DNA of 64,000 bases from Bog-532 sp965277615 (GTDB taxonomy: Bacteria; Actinomycetota; Actinomycetes; Streptosporangiales; Streptosporangiaceae), in contig CBDIDG010000006.1 of assembly GCA_965277615.1 (NCBI GenBank), positions 248,001-312,000 on the forward strand. The letters run 5' to 3'. Positions 42,143-50,225 of the stretch are shown here, one piece after another. A program made the position numbers and the translations under genes. The notes under the pieces were generated by a model. That model did no database searches and was not told the origin of the DNA. It was given only the letters and a program-made list of their open reading frames with translations. Every line of letters starts with the position of its first letter. Positions within the stretch are counted from its first letter, which is position 1.

Positions 42143-42895
42143 GTGACGACCGCTGAGCCCGGGGAGGCGTTCCGCGGGCGGGTGGCCCTGGTGACCGGGG
42201 GCAGTGGCGGGATCGGACAGGCCATCTCCCTGGCCCTGGCCGCCGAAGGTGCCCTGGTCGCGGTGCACTACAGCCGCGGCCGCGAAGCCGCGGAGAAGGT
42301 GGTCGGTCAGATTACCGGCCAGGGCGGCCGCGCCGTGGCCCTCGGGGCCGACCTGAGCTCGCCGACGACCCCGGGTGAACTAGTCGATGGCACCGAAGCG
42401 GCCCTCGGCCCGATCGACCTGCTGATCAGCAACGCCGGAGTGGGCCAGCGCCGGACCCTGGAGGAAGTCACCACGGCCGAGTTCGACGAGACGCTGGCCG
42501 TGAACCTGCGGGCACCGTTCCTGCTGGCTCAGCGGGTACTACCGGGGATGCGGGACCGCGGCTTCGGCCGGGCCCTGTTCATGTCCTCGGTGGCCGGGTT
42601 CACCGGCGGGCTCGTCGGGCCGCACTACGGCTCGTCCAAGGCCGGCCTGAACGGGCTGATCCACTTCCTGGCCGCCCGGTTCGCCGCGGACAAAATCACG
42701 GTGAACGGCCTGGCCCCGGCCCTGATCGCCGACACCGCCATGTTGCCCGGCGAGCCCGCCGAGTTGGCCCGCCGCGTCCCCGTCGGCCGCCTGGGCCGCC
42801 CCGCCGAGGTCGCTGACCTGGCCCTATCCATCCTCGGCAACGCCTACGTGACCAACCAGGTCATCTCCATAGACGGCGGCACCTACCCCCACTAG
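42143..42895 (+). CDS. Short-chain dehydrogenase/reductase (SDR)
   Basis: A 250-residue classical SDR. Seen: TGGSGGIG (the TGxxxGIG cofactor motif, about 18-25), NAG in LLISNAGVG, catalytic Ser in MSSVAGF and YGSSK (YxxxK; Tyr and Lys at about 157-161), and the C-terminal GG end ISIDGGTYPH. FabG-like but the substrate is unknown. GTG start; co-oriented with the DUF427 gene. Confidence 0.93.
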   Translation: MTTAEPGEAFRGRVALVTGGSGGIGQAISLALAAEGALVAVHYSRGREAAEKVVGQITGQGGRAVALGADLSSPTTPGELVDGTEAALGPIDLLISNAGVGQRRTLEEVTTAEFDETLAVNLRAPFLLAQRVLPGMRDRGFGRALFMSSVAGFTGGLVGPHYGSSKAGLNGLIHFLAARFAADKITVNGLAPALIADTAMLPGEPAELARRVPVGRLGRPAEVADLALSILGNAYVTNQVISIDGGTYPH

Positions 42896-42939
42896 CCCCC
42901 GCCTCGAGCTCCCGCGCTCCCGCCCGGCTCCCGCCCCGC

Positions 42940-43137
42940 GATAACAGCAAGAAGCTCCAGCGCCCCGCTCCATTGGCAGCCCCCCGGCCCCACTAACCCC
43001 GCGTCAAGTTAGCGTGTGCAAAAACTGTCGCTATGACGACAGTTTTTGCACACGGTAATTCTTGAGCTCCGTCTCCGGGAGCTATCCGAGCCCCTACCCG
43101 CACCGCCACCGGCCCCTCGCTGATAACAGCAAGAAGC
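42940..43137. repeat. Direct repeats flanking a hairpin, possible small mobile element
   Basis: GATAACAGCAAGAAGC occurs at 42940-42955 and again at 43122-43137 in the same orientation, 182 bases apart, with the perfect hairpin at 43014-43053 between them. The 336-base gap (42896-43231) has no gene. The arrangement resembles a REP/MITE-like element but lacks terminal inverted repeats. Confidence 0.5.
43014..43053. repeat. 17-bp perfect inverted repeat (orphan hairpin)
   Basis: Left arm GTGTGCAAAAACTGTCG (43014-43030), 6-base loop CTATGA, right arm CGACAGTTTTTGCACAC (43037-43053). The A/T content of the stem differs sharply from its surroundings. It ends in no long T-run and lies about 120 bases after the SDR stop, so it is an unusual terminator if one at all. 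Confidence 0.9.
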
Positions 43138-43170
43138 GGCCGCCACGCCAAGCCATTACCCCCAAGGCCC

Positions 43171-43226
43171 TCAGCCGCAGCCGCAGCCCGCAGCCGCAGC
43201 CGCAGCCGCAGCCAAAAGCCGCAGCC
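43171..43226. repeat. (GCAGCC)n simple repeat
   Basis: CAGCCG/GCAGCC hexanucleotides repeat about nine times with small interruptions, just past the end of the minus-strand PaiB-like gene. Confidence 0.9.
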
Positions 43227-43231
43227 GGGCC

Positions 43232-43870
43232 CTAGTGAGGGAGCCGTTCCCGGTTGGCTTGCTCCACGTCCGAGGCGGCCTGGTCCTCGCCCTGGGCCTT
43301 CAGCCCGGCCACCACGCCCACCACGTCGGCCTCGGGGCGGTTCTGGCTTAGTTTGGCCTTGGCCTCGACGCGGGTGATGGCCAGCTCGACGCCGACGATG
43401 GCCCGGAGCTGGCCTGCCACGAAGGGCGCCGGGGCGTCATCCACCGACCACGGCCGCTCCATCCGTGCCTCGTGCTTAACGGTGAGCCGCCGAACCAGGT
43501 TTTCCACCCACACCGGGTCGTCGTGCACGACCAGCGTCCCGTATACGTGGGCCGTGATGTAGTTCCAGGTGGGCACCACTCGGCCGTGCTCGGCCTTGGA
43601 CTGGTACCAGCCGGGGGAGATGTAGGCGTCGGCGCCGCCGCGCACGATGACCAGCGACTCGCCCCGGGCGGGCACGCGCCACTGGTCGTTGTTGCGGGCC
43701 ACGTGGCCGAGCAGGGCGCCGTGCGGTCCCGCGTCGGGGTCGAACACGAACGGCAGCATGGTGGCCAGCAGGCCCTGGTCGGTGACCGTGACCAGATCGG
43801 CGGCACCGTGGTGCGCGAGCAGCTCGTGCACCTGGGTGTCGTCCACGGCGAAGTGCGCGGGTACGTACAT
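43232..43870 (-). CDS. FMN-binding negative transcriptional regulator, PaiB family
   Basis: A 212-residue split-barrel flavoprotein of the PaiB family. Seen: MYVPAHFAVDD at the N-terminus (family MYxPxxF), GALLGHVARNNDQW, YISPGWYQSKAEHGRVVPTWNYITAHVYG (highly conserved) and LSQNRPEADVVGVVAGL near the C-terminus (LSQNR is a hallmark). PaiB is named for sporulation/protease repression in Bacillus; in actinomycetes the role is unproven. Single gene between terminator-like hairpins. Confidence 0.94.
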   Translation of the reverse strand: MYVPAHFAVDDTQVHELLAHHGAADLVTVTDQGLLATMLPFVFDPDAGPHGALLGHVARNNDQWRVPARGESLVIVRGGADAYISPGWYQSKAEHGRVVPTWNYITAHVYGTLVVHDDPVWVENLVRRLTVKHEARMERPWSVDDAPAPFVAGQLRAIVGVELAITRVEAKAKLSQNRPEADVVGVVAGLKAQGEDQAASDVEQANRERLPH

Positions 43871-43885
43871 CTTCCCAATGTAGGC

Positions 43886-43920
43886 CGCTCCCCGGCCGGG
43901 TCACACCCGGCCGGGGAGCG
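43886..43920. terminator. Strong hairpin between panB and PaiB-like genes
   Basis: CGCTCCCCGGCCGGGT (43886-43901) pairs perfectly with ACCCGGCCGGGGAGCG (43905-43920) around a 3-base loop: a 16-bp G/C stem just downstream of the panB stop. No T-run on either side, matching the U-less terminators common in actinomycetes. Confidence 0.75.
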
Positions 43921-43926
43921 CGCGTA

Positions 43927-44811
43927 TCAGCGGTAGGACTCGGCCGGACCGGGGAAGTTGCCGGACCTGACGTCTTGGGCGTAGGCGCTGGCCGCGTCGC
44001 GCAGCACCGAGCCGACGTCGGCGTACTGGCGGACGAACTTCGGCGTCCGCGGGGACAGGCCGGCCATGTCCTGCCACACCAGGACCTGCGCGTCGCAGTC
44101 CGGGCCGGCCCCGATGCCGATGGTCGGGATGGACAGGGTTTCGGTCACCCGCGCCGCCAGCGGCGTCGGCACGCACTCGAGCACGACCGCGAACGCCCCC
44201 GCCGCCTCCAGCGTCTTGGCGTCCTGCAGCAGCTGCTCGCCATCTTCGCCCCGGCCCTGCACCCGGTAGCCGCCGAAGGCGTGCACCGACTGCGGGGTCA
44301 GGCCCAGGTGCGCCATGACCGGTACCCCGGCCGCCACCAGGTCTTCGACCTGCCGGGCGATCCGGCGGCCACCCTCCAGCTTGATGGCGTGCGCGCCCGA
44401 CTCTTTGAGGAACCGGGTCGCCGCGCCCAGCGCGTCCCGGGAAGAGGCCTGGTAGGAGCCGAACGGCAGGTCGGCGACGACCATGGCCCGGCTGGTGCCG
44501 CGGACCACCGCCGCGGTCAGCGGGATCAGGTCGTCCAGCGTGACCGGGATCGTGGTCTCGTGCCCGTACACGACCATCGCGGCCGAGTCTCCGACGAGCA
44601 GGACCGGGATGCCAGCTTCGTCGAAGATGTGCGCGGTGAGGGCGTCGTAGGCGGTCAGCATCGGCCATTTTTCGCTGCGGGCCTTGGCCGCCGCGATGTC
44701 GCGGACGGTGACGCGCCGTCCGGTCACGCCGCCGTACAGCGGCTCCGGGCTCTTGCTGCTGGTCCGCTCTCCGGTAGCGGCCGCGGGTGAGCCTTCTGGT
44801 TGCAGATTCAT
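43927..44811 (-). CDS. panB: 3-methyl-2-oxobutanoate hydroxymethyltransferase
   Basis: First committed step of pantothenate synthesis: adds a hydroxymethyl group from methylenetetrahydrofolate to ketoisovalerate. The 294-residue protein has the TIM-barrel signature TAYDALTAHIFDEAGIPVLLVGDS, metal-binding Asp in VADLPFGSYQ, IKLEGG, MAHLGLTPQS and TIGIGAGPDCDAQVLVWQDM. ATG at 44811 has GGAGG seven bases upstream. Other pan genes are not adjacent. Divergent from the serine hydrolase. Confidence 0.96.
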   Translation of the reverse strand: MNLQPEGSPAAATGERTSSKSPEPLYGGVTGRRVTVRDIAAAKARSEKWPMLTAYDALTAHIFDEAGIPVLLVGDSAAMVVYGHETTIPVTLDDLIPLTAAVVRGTSRAMVVADLPFGSYQASSRDALGAATRFLKESGAHAIKLEGGRRIARQVEDLVAAGVPVMAHLGLTPQSVHAFGGYRVQGRGEDGEQLLQDAKTLEAAGAFAVVLECVPTPLAARVTETLSIPTIGIGAGPDCDAQVLVWQDMAGLSPRTPKFVRQYADVGSVLRDAASAYAQDVRSGNFPGPAESYR

Positions 44812-44918
44812 GAAGAACCTCCACGTCTCGAGGCGCCCCTGCGGCGTCCCCGGACACACAGATGATGACACGCGCGGGGCCATGATTGAAACCTCTGCGA
44901 CATATCCGTGTTACCGTC

Positions 44919-45005
44919 CCGGCCCAGGTCCGGCCCAGGTCCGGCGCGCCCGCGATGCCGGGACCCCGATGCTAAGACCCCGATGCTGAGACCCCGATTT
45001 TGAGA
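44919..45005. repeat. Short tandem repeats in the panB/hydrolase intergenic region
   Basis: CCGGCCCAGGT is repeated twice (44919, 44930) and GACCCCGATGCTAA-type 14-base units three times (44962, 44976, 44990). They lie between the divergent starts of panB and the hydrolase and could alter promoter spacing. Confidence 0.85.
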
Positions 45006-45039
45006 CACTGGGCACTCGGCGATCTTCGGGAGGGCAAGT

Positions 45040-46842
45040 ATGGACGAGCTGGCCAGCGCGGATCTGGAGGCGGTGGACGCACTGGTGGCGAGTTACGCGC
45101 AGCGCGGCGCCCAGCCGGGTATCGCCTACGGCGTCGTGGCCGGGGGTCAGCTCGTGCACGCCGGGGGACTGGGAGAGCGCCGGATCGGCGGCCCGGTTCC
45201 GGACGCCGGCACGGTCTTCCGGATCGCGTCGATGACCAAGAGCTTCACCGCCACCATGGTGCTGACCCTGCGGGACGAGGGTGCGCTGGGCCTGGACGAC
45301 CTGGCCGAGCAGTACGTGCCCGAGCTGAAGGGCTGGCCTCCGGTCACCCCGGACGCCCAGCGGGTCCGGATCCGGCACCTGCTCACGATGACCGCGGGCT
45401 TCCCGACCGACGACCCCTGGGGCGACCGCGAGCAAGGCACGCCGCTGCCGGAGTTTGCTGAGTTTCTGGCCCAGGGGGTCAGCTTCGCCTGGGCTCCCGG
45501 TACCCGGTTCGAGTACTCGAACCTGGGTTACGCGATCCTGGGCCGGGTCATCTCCGCCGTGACCGGCGCGCCCTACGCGGACGTGATCAAGGCCCGGCTG
45601 CTCGACCCGCTGGGGATGTCCCAGACCGGTTATGAGGCGGACCGCTTCGCGCCGGACGTGCTGGCCGCCGGGCACCGCCGGGAAGGCTCCGGCTGGGCCG
45701 AGCTGCCGATGGCGCCGTACGGCGCGTTCGCCCCGATGGGCGGGGTGTTCAGCAGCGTGCACGACCTGGCCCGCTGGATCAGTGGTTTCGCCGGCGCCTG
45801 GCCTCCCGGGGACGAGGACGCGGGACCGCCGCACCCGCTGGCCCGGAGTAGCCGCCGCGAAATGCAGCTCCCGCAGGTGGCGACCGGGGTTCGCGGGCCC
45901 GCGCCGCTGGCGGCCCCCCCGGCCCCGGGCAGCTACGGGTTCGGGCTGTTCATCGACGAGGATCCGCTGTGGGGCCGGATCGTGCATCACAGCGGCGGTT
46001 ACCCGGGCTTCGGCAGCAACATGCGCTGGCACCCGGCCACCGGCATCGGCGTGATCGCGCTGGGCAACAGCACCTACGCCCCGGTGTCGCAGCTCGCCGC
46101 CCGGCTGCTGACCACCGTGCTCGGGCAGCGGGCCCGGCGCCTGGCCGGTCGAGGGGCCGGCCACGGCTACCAGGGCGGCTCCCCGCACGCCGAACGGGCA
46201 CTGGCCCTGGCCCCGGCCCCGGCTCCGTGGCCGGCCACGGTCGCGGCCCGGGAGGAGATCGGCCAGCTGATGCAATCCTGGGACGACGCTGCCGCGGACA
46301 AGCTGTTCTCCGGCAACGTCGCGCTGGACCAGCCGCTGGCCGAACGCCGCCGCCGGGTCGGCCTGATCCGCGAACGGCTCGGTGGCCTGCGCGAGGACGC
46401 CAGCCGCCCGGCCGAATCCGACACGCCCGCGCACTGCCGCTGGTGGATAGCGGGCGATCACGGCACCGCCCAGGTGGAGATCCGGCTCACCCCGCAGCGG
46501 CCGCCTCGGGTTCAGTCGTTCATCCTGGCTGTACCGCCCGCGACCGGGTCGCCGCTGGCCCGCGCCGTGGTGCAGCTGATTGATTTCATTAATAATGGGG
46601 CGGCCGCCTGGCCGGAGTCGCTGCCCGCCGCCCCGTCCCTGGATACCGGGCTGACCGTGCGCCGGCTGCGGATGGCGGGGGTCTGGGCCGGTTCGTGCCG
46701 CCCGGGTGCGTTCCGGGCCGGTGACGGATCAACCTCGGTCACGGTGGAGCTGGCCGGGGAGTTCGCCTCGCTGTACCTGGCCGTGGCGGTCAGCGGCGAC
46801 GGTGGCCTGGTCCAGCAGGCTGAGGTCATGCTGGCCGGCTGA
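45040..46842 (+). CDS. Serine hydrolase, class C beta-lactamase/DD-peptidase fold
   Basis: A 600-residue member of the serine beta-lactamase-like group (esterase EstB, AmpC, D-aminopeptidase). Catalytic SxxK is SMTK in FRIASMTKSF (about 66), YxN is YSNLGYAIL (about 165) and the third motif is HHSGGYPGFG (about 325). After the catalytic domain (to about 385) there is an extra 200-residue region with RWWIAGDHGTAQVEIRLTPQRPPRVQ, seen in some relatives as a lipocalin-like C-terminal domain. No signal peptide, so it is likely cytoplasmic. LIDFINNG is encoded by unusually A/T-rich codons. Confidence 0.9.
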   Translation: MDELASADLEAVDALVASYAQRGAQPGIAYGVVAGGQLVHAGGLGERRIGGPVPDAGTVFRIASMTKSFTATMVLTLRDEGALGLDDLAEQYVPELKGWPPVTPDAQRVRIRHLLTMTAGFPTDDPWGDREQGTPLPEFAEFLAQGVSFAWAPGTRFEYSNLGYAILGRVISAVTGAPYADVIKARLLDPLGMSQTGYEADRFAPDVLAAGHRREGSGWAELPMAPYGAFAPMGGVFSSVHDLARWISGFAGAWPPGDEDAGPPHPLARSSRREMQLPQVATGVRGPAPLAAPPAPGSYGFGLFIDEDPLWGRIVHHSGGYPGFGSNMRWHPATGIGVIALGNSTYAPVSQLAARLLTTVLGQRARRLAGRGAGHGYQGGSPHAERALALAPAPAPWPATVAAREEIGQLMQSWDDAAADKLFSGNVALDQPLAERRRRVGLIRERLGGLREDASRPAESDTPAHCRWWIAGDHGTAQVEIRLTPQRPPRVQSFILAVPPATGSPLARAVVQLIDFINNGAAAWPESLPAAPSLDTGLTVRRLRMAGVWAGSCRPGAFRAGDGSTSVTVELAGEFASLYLAVAVSGDGGLVQQAEVMLAG

Positions 46843-46928
46843 ATCAACCGGCTGAACCAATCGGCTTCCGCGCCCGGCCGCCGCCGTCAGGCCCTGGCCG
46901 GCCTGGCCGCGGTCAAGACCTGACCGGC

Positions 46929-47585
46929 TCAGGCCAGGCGGCGCTCGGTGGCCCAGCGGGTGAGCTGGTGCCGGGTGGACAGCTGGAGCTTGCGCAGCAC
47001 GGACGACACGTGGTGCTCGACGGTCTTGACCGAGATGTACAGCTCGCGCGCGATCTCCTTGTAGGTGTAGCCGCGGGCGATCAGCCGCAGCACCTCCCGC
47101 TCCCGGCTGGTGAGCTGGTCCAGCTCGGGGTCGAACGACGGGCGCTCGGCCGTTGCGCCGCCGGGCAGGGTGGAGAACGCGTCCAGCACGAACCCGGCCA
47201 GCATGGGGGAGAACACCGCGTCGCCGTCCGCGACCCGGCGGATGGCGTCGACCAGCTCGCCGGTGGAGATCGTCTTGGTCACGTAGCCCCGCGCGCCGGC
47301 CCGTACGGCGGCGATCACATCCTCGGGCGCATCGGACGCGGACAGGGCCAGGAATTTCACCTCGGGATGGTCGGCCTTGACCGAGGTCACCACCGCCTGG
47401 CCACCCCCGCTCGGCAGGTGCACGTCCAGCAGCACCACGTCCGGCAGCAGCTCACCGATCTTGGCGATCGCGGGCTGCACGTCGTCGGCCTCGCCGATGA
47501 CCTCCACGTGGTCGCCGATCTCGCTCCGTACCCCGGCCCGGAACAGGCCGTGGTCGTCGACGATGAACACCCGGGGGCCGGTCAT
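46929..47585 (-). CDS. NarL/LuxR-type response regulator of the PspC kinase
   Basis: A 218-residue regulator. Receiver: FIVDDHGLFRAGV, phosphoacceptor Asp in VVLLDVHLPSGGG (about 54), Ser/Thr in LALSASD, Lys in GYVTKTIS. HTH: LTSREREVLRLIARGYTYKEIARELYISVKTVEHHVSSVLRKL. Start ATG overlaps the kinase stop by four bases (ATGA), so it is the second gene of the kinase transcript. Likely target: the divergent PspC gene and its own operon. Confidence 0.96.
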   Translation of the reverse strand: MTGPRVFIVDDHGLFRAGVRSEIGDHVEVIGEADDVQPAIAKIGELLPDVVLLDVHLPSGGGQAVVTSVKADHPEVKFLALSASDAPEDVIAAVRAGARGYVTKTISTGELVDAIRRVADGDAVFSPMLAGFVLDAFSTLPGGATAERPSFDPELDQLTSREREVLRLIARGYTYKEIARELYISVKTVEHHVSSVLRKLQLSTRHQLTRWATERRLA

Positions 47586-48802
47586 GCGCGACTCGGCTGC
47601 CGTGGCCCGGTGGTACGCGGCATTCGCAGCGTCACCTCAGTCCCTTCATCTTTCACGCTGCGCACCACCGCGGTGCCGCCGCGCCGGGTCATCCGGGCCT
47701 GCACCGACTCGGCCAGCCCCTTACGATCCTGCGGCACTTCGGCCGGGTCGAAGCCGCGGCCTCGGTCCCGCACGTAGACCGATACCTCGTCCGGCTCGAC
47801 CTCGGCGAAGACCGACACGACCTCGGCCCCCGACCACTTGGCCGCGTTGACCGTGGCCTCCCGCGCCGCCGCCAGCAGCGCCTTCAGCTGGTCGTCCAGC
47901 TCACAGTCGCCGACCGTGATGGCCTCGACCGGCACGCCGTGCCGCTCTTCCACGTCCTGCTGAATTTGCCGGATGCCTTCGGCGATCGTGGTGGACTCGC
48001 CGTGGGCCTCGCCCGGCGCCCGGCCTTCGAACAGCCACGAGCGCAGCTCACGTTCCTGGGCCCGGGCCAGCTTGACCACCTCGGCCGGCTGGTCGGCGTT
48101 GCGCTGGATCAGGGCCAGCGTCTGCAGCACAGAGTCGTGCACCCGGGCGGCGATCTCGGTGCGTTCTTCGGCCCGGGCCCGGGCCTGGCGCTCCAGCATC
48201 AGGTCCCGGGCCACGCGCAGCCACCAGGGTCCCAGCAGGATCACGATGGCCGCCACGACCAGGATCAGGCCGCCCAGCGGCCGCAGCGTGGCCAACCCGA
48301 CGTGCCCGGACAGCAGAATGCTCAGCCCGGAGATGACCAGCACCAGCGCCACCGCGATCCGCACCACCAGGGCTTTGCGCCGGTTCTGCGACGTCAGCGC
48401 CAGCAGCGGCTCGGCCTCCTGGCGCAGCAGGACCTGCTCCTCGGCCGACGCGTTCCGCCAGATCAGCACCAGCCCGGCCGCGCTGATGACGATGGCCCAG
48501 GCGTAGCCGTTGGCCCAGCCCGCCCCCAGCAGCGAGATGATCACGAACACCGCGGCCAGCAGCGTGGCCAGCGCGATGGCCTGGCCGATGCCGCGCCGGT
48601 CCTTCAGGGCCCGGGCCGCGATCGAGCCGTCATCGCCCTCCATGGGCAACAGCAGCCACATCACCACGTACAGCGGCATCCCCACGGTCAGCAGCGCGGC
48701 CAGCGCGAACAGGATCCGGACCAGCATGACGTCGCGGCCGAATCGGGCCGCCACCGCCGCCGCCACCCCGCCGGCTATCCGGTCCTCACGGCTCCGCCGC
48801 AT
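47582..48802 (-). CDS. PspC-domain sensor histidine kinase
   Basis: A 406-residue kinase with an N-terminal PspC domain (residues 1-50: RSREDRIAGGVAAAVAARFG, then a membrane helix ending YVVMWLLLP) followed by about four more membrane segments and the cytoplasmic kinase: H-box ERTEIAARVHDSVLQTLALI, then an ATPase domain with AAREATVNAAKWSGAE and DRGRGFDPAEVP. PspC domains sense envelope stress or membrane state. ATG at 48802 is the only plausible start near the PspC domain, though no good ribosome site is seen. Confidence 0.92.
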   Translation of the reverse strand: MRRSREDRIAGGVAAAVAARFGRDVMLVRILFALAALLTVGMPLYVVMWLLLPMEGDDGSIAARALKDRRGIGQAIALATLLAAVFVIISLLGAGWANGYAWAIVISAAGLVLIWRNASAEEQVLLRQEAEPLLALTSQNRRKALVVRIAVALVLVISGLSILLSGHVGLATLRPLGGLILVVAAIVILLGPWWLRVARDLMLERQARARAEERTEIAARVHDSVLQTLALIQRNADQPAEVVKLARAQERELRSWLFEGRAPGEAHGESTTIAEGIRQIQQDVEERHGVPVEAITVGDCELDDQLKALLAAAREATVNAAKWSGAEVVSVFAEVEPDEVSVYVRDRGRGFDPAEVPQDRKGLAESVQARMTRRGGTAVVRSVKDEGTEVTLRMPRTTGPRQPSRA

Positions 48803-48968
48803 CGGCCCGGTCAGCTTGGGGACGTGCCGGAGCAGGCCGTGATGGAGCCGTTCCCGGCGGCGCGCGCGGCTTCGACGGCGGCCGTGGTCCGGCTCCGTGA
48901 GATCGGCGAGAGGTGGCTCCACCTGATCATTGTGTCCCGGTTCCTGGGGGACCGGCCATAGGGATACA

Positions 48969-48997
48969 CCCCCATATCCGGGCCGCAGATATGGGGG
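48969..48997. promoter_or_regulatory. Inverted repeat between PspC kinase and PspC gene
   Basis: CCCCCATAT (48969-48977), 11 bases, ATATGGGGG (48989-48997): perfect 9-bp arms in the 252-base divergent region. Probable operator for the adjacent NarL-type regulator. Confidence 0.65.
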
Positions 48998-49054
48998 ACC
49001 GGCGGGCGGCCTTCCCCGATGTGCGCGGGCACCGGCCGGACGCACTCTGGAGGC

Positions 49055-49381
49055 ATGGAAACCACCACGAACCGCCCGCAGGACACCACCGAGCAGATCA
49101 CCGACTCCGCGGCCGATCGGGCCACCGACCCGCAGGCACCGTCCTACGCCCACACTCCCGCTCTGGTCCGGCCCGTCCGCGGCCGGATGCTGACCGGCGT
49201 CGCGGCCGGTGTCGCCGACTACTTCGGCGTCGACCCGACCATCATCCGGATCGCCCTGGCCATCCTGGCTGTGGCCGGCCCCGGCGTCCCGCTCTACCTG
49301 GCCGGCTGGCTGCTGATCCCCGACGAGGGGGCCCGGCAGTCCGTGGCCGCCGACGTCATCGACTCGTTCAGCTCTCGCTGA
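49055..49381 (+). CDS. PspC-domain membrane protein
   Basis: 109 residues; after a hydrophilic N-terminus (about 45 residues) a PspC domain: VRGRMLTGVAAGVADYFGVDPTIIRIALAILAVAGPGVPLYLAGWLLIP. The same domain heads the divergent kinase, so this small protein may be both target and modulator of the kinase. GGAGG is only one base from ATG 49055, so the start may be the GTG at 49019. Forms an operon with the DUF1707 gene 41 bases downstream. Confidence 0.88.
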   Translation: METTTNRPQDTTEQITDSAADRATDPQAPSYAHTPALVRPVRGRMLTGVAAGVADYFGVDPTIIRIALAILAVAGPGVPLYLAGWLLIPDEGARQSVAADVIDSFSSR

Positions 49382-49422
49382 CCACGCACCAGAAGCGCGC
49401 ACCAGAAATGGAGACCAACCCC

Positions 49423-49893
49423 ATGTCCGACTTCCGTACCCCAAGCTGGCTCCTGGGCCCAGGGCGGCCCCCGTCCGACCTCCGGGTCTCCGACGCCGAC
49501 CGCCAGGCCGTCGCCGACCAGCTGAGCAAGCACTTCGCCGACGGCCGGCTGGACCAGACCGAGTTCGACGAGCGCCTCAGCCAGGCCATGGGGGCCAAGA
49601 CCTACCGTGACCTGGACGGCCTGCTCACCGACCTGCCGTCCACCGAGGCGTCCGGCGGTGCGGGCCTGCCCCCGGTCGGCGGCCGCGTCACCGGGCGCGA
49701 CTACGGATCCGTGTCGCAGCGCCGCTTCGCGCACCCGGTACTGCTGATCGTGGCGGCGGTCGTGGTACTCAGCATCGCGGGCCACGCGGCGGCCTGGGCC
49801 TTCGGCGGCTTCCTGTGGATCGCCATGATCGCCCTGATCGTCGTGGCCATCACCCGCCGTGGCCGCCGGACGCACCACCACCCGGAACACTGA
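49423..49893 (+). CDS. DUF1707 (SHOCT-like) membrane protein
   Basis: 156 residues: a DUF1707 domain near the N-terminus (DLRVSDADRQAVADQLSKHFADGRLDQTEFDERLSQA) followed by two membrane segments (LLIVAAVVVLSIAGHAAAWAF; FLWIAMIALIVVAI) and a basic/His-rich tail. DUF1707 proteins are actinobacterial, of unknown role, and often sit next to PspC proteins. ATG at 49423 has GGAGA eight bases upstream; ATG at 49408 is an alternative. Confidence 0.9.
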   Translation: MSDFRTPSWLLGPGRPPSDLRVSDADRQAVADQLSKHFADGRLDQTEFDERLSQAMGAKTYRDLDGLLTDLPSTEASGGAGLPPVGGRVTGRDYGSVSQRRFAHPVLLIVAAVVVLSIAGHAAAWAFGGFLWIAMIALIVVAITRRGRRTHHHPEH

Positions 49894-49973
49894 GCCAGGT
49901 AAACCGGCCGGCCCGGGGAGCCGGCCCTGTGAATCTCCCTGAGCGCAGGGGCCTCAGGGAACCTAGCGTGCAC

Positions 49974-50004
49974 AGCGCCGCGGCGTCTCAACGCCAGCGG
50001 CGCT
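49974..50004. terminator. Hairpin after DUF1707 gene
   Basis: AGCGCCGCGGCGT (49974-49986) pairs with ACGCC-A-GCGGCGCT (49991-50004), 13 bp with one bulged A and a CTCA loop, followed by TTGT. Outer TAGCGTGC/GCACGCTA arms (about 49963 and 50022) may add a second helix. Probably a terminator. Confidence 0.6.
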
Positions 50005-50083
50005 TTGTACGTAGTGACGCCGCACGCTATGACGCAGCGTAACGAAGGCTCAACGGAAAAAATCACCTGAGCCGGGGAATGGA

Positions 50084-50112
50084 TATCGATACGATCCTGT
50101 TCCGTATCGATA
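50084..50112. promoter_or_regulatory. Palindromic operator upstream of MFS-TetR unit
   Basis: TATCGATACG (50084-50093), 9 bases, CGTATCGATA (50103-50112): perfect 10-bp arms about 115 bases before the MFS start. Size and symmetry fit a TetR-family site (ATACG-n-CGTAT core), so the TetR encoded two genes on is the likely ligand-responsive repressor. The rest of the 332-base gap holds only the hairpin at 49974-50004. Confidence 0.75.
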
Positions 50113-50225
50113 GCGCAGGCGGTGGCGCCGAAGCCACGACGCTTCGGTAGCCGCAACCACCGCACCGCGCGTGATCTTCCCGCTCCGGCGGGACATTGGT
50201 TCTTCGTTTCGTTGCGAAAGGCGTC

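Noticed and set aside
44911..46461. Long minus-strand frame opposite the serine hydrolase
   Set aside because: The plus strand carries all three catalytic motifs in order; the minus frame has no motif and runs through the intergenic repeats.
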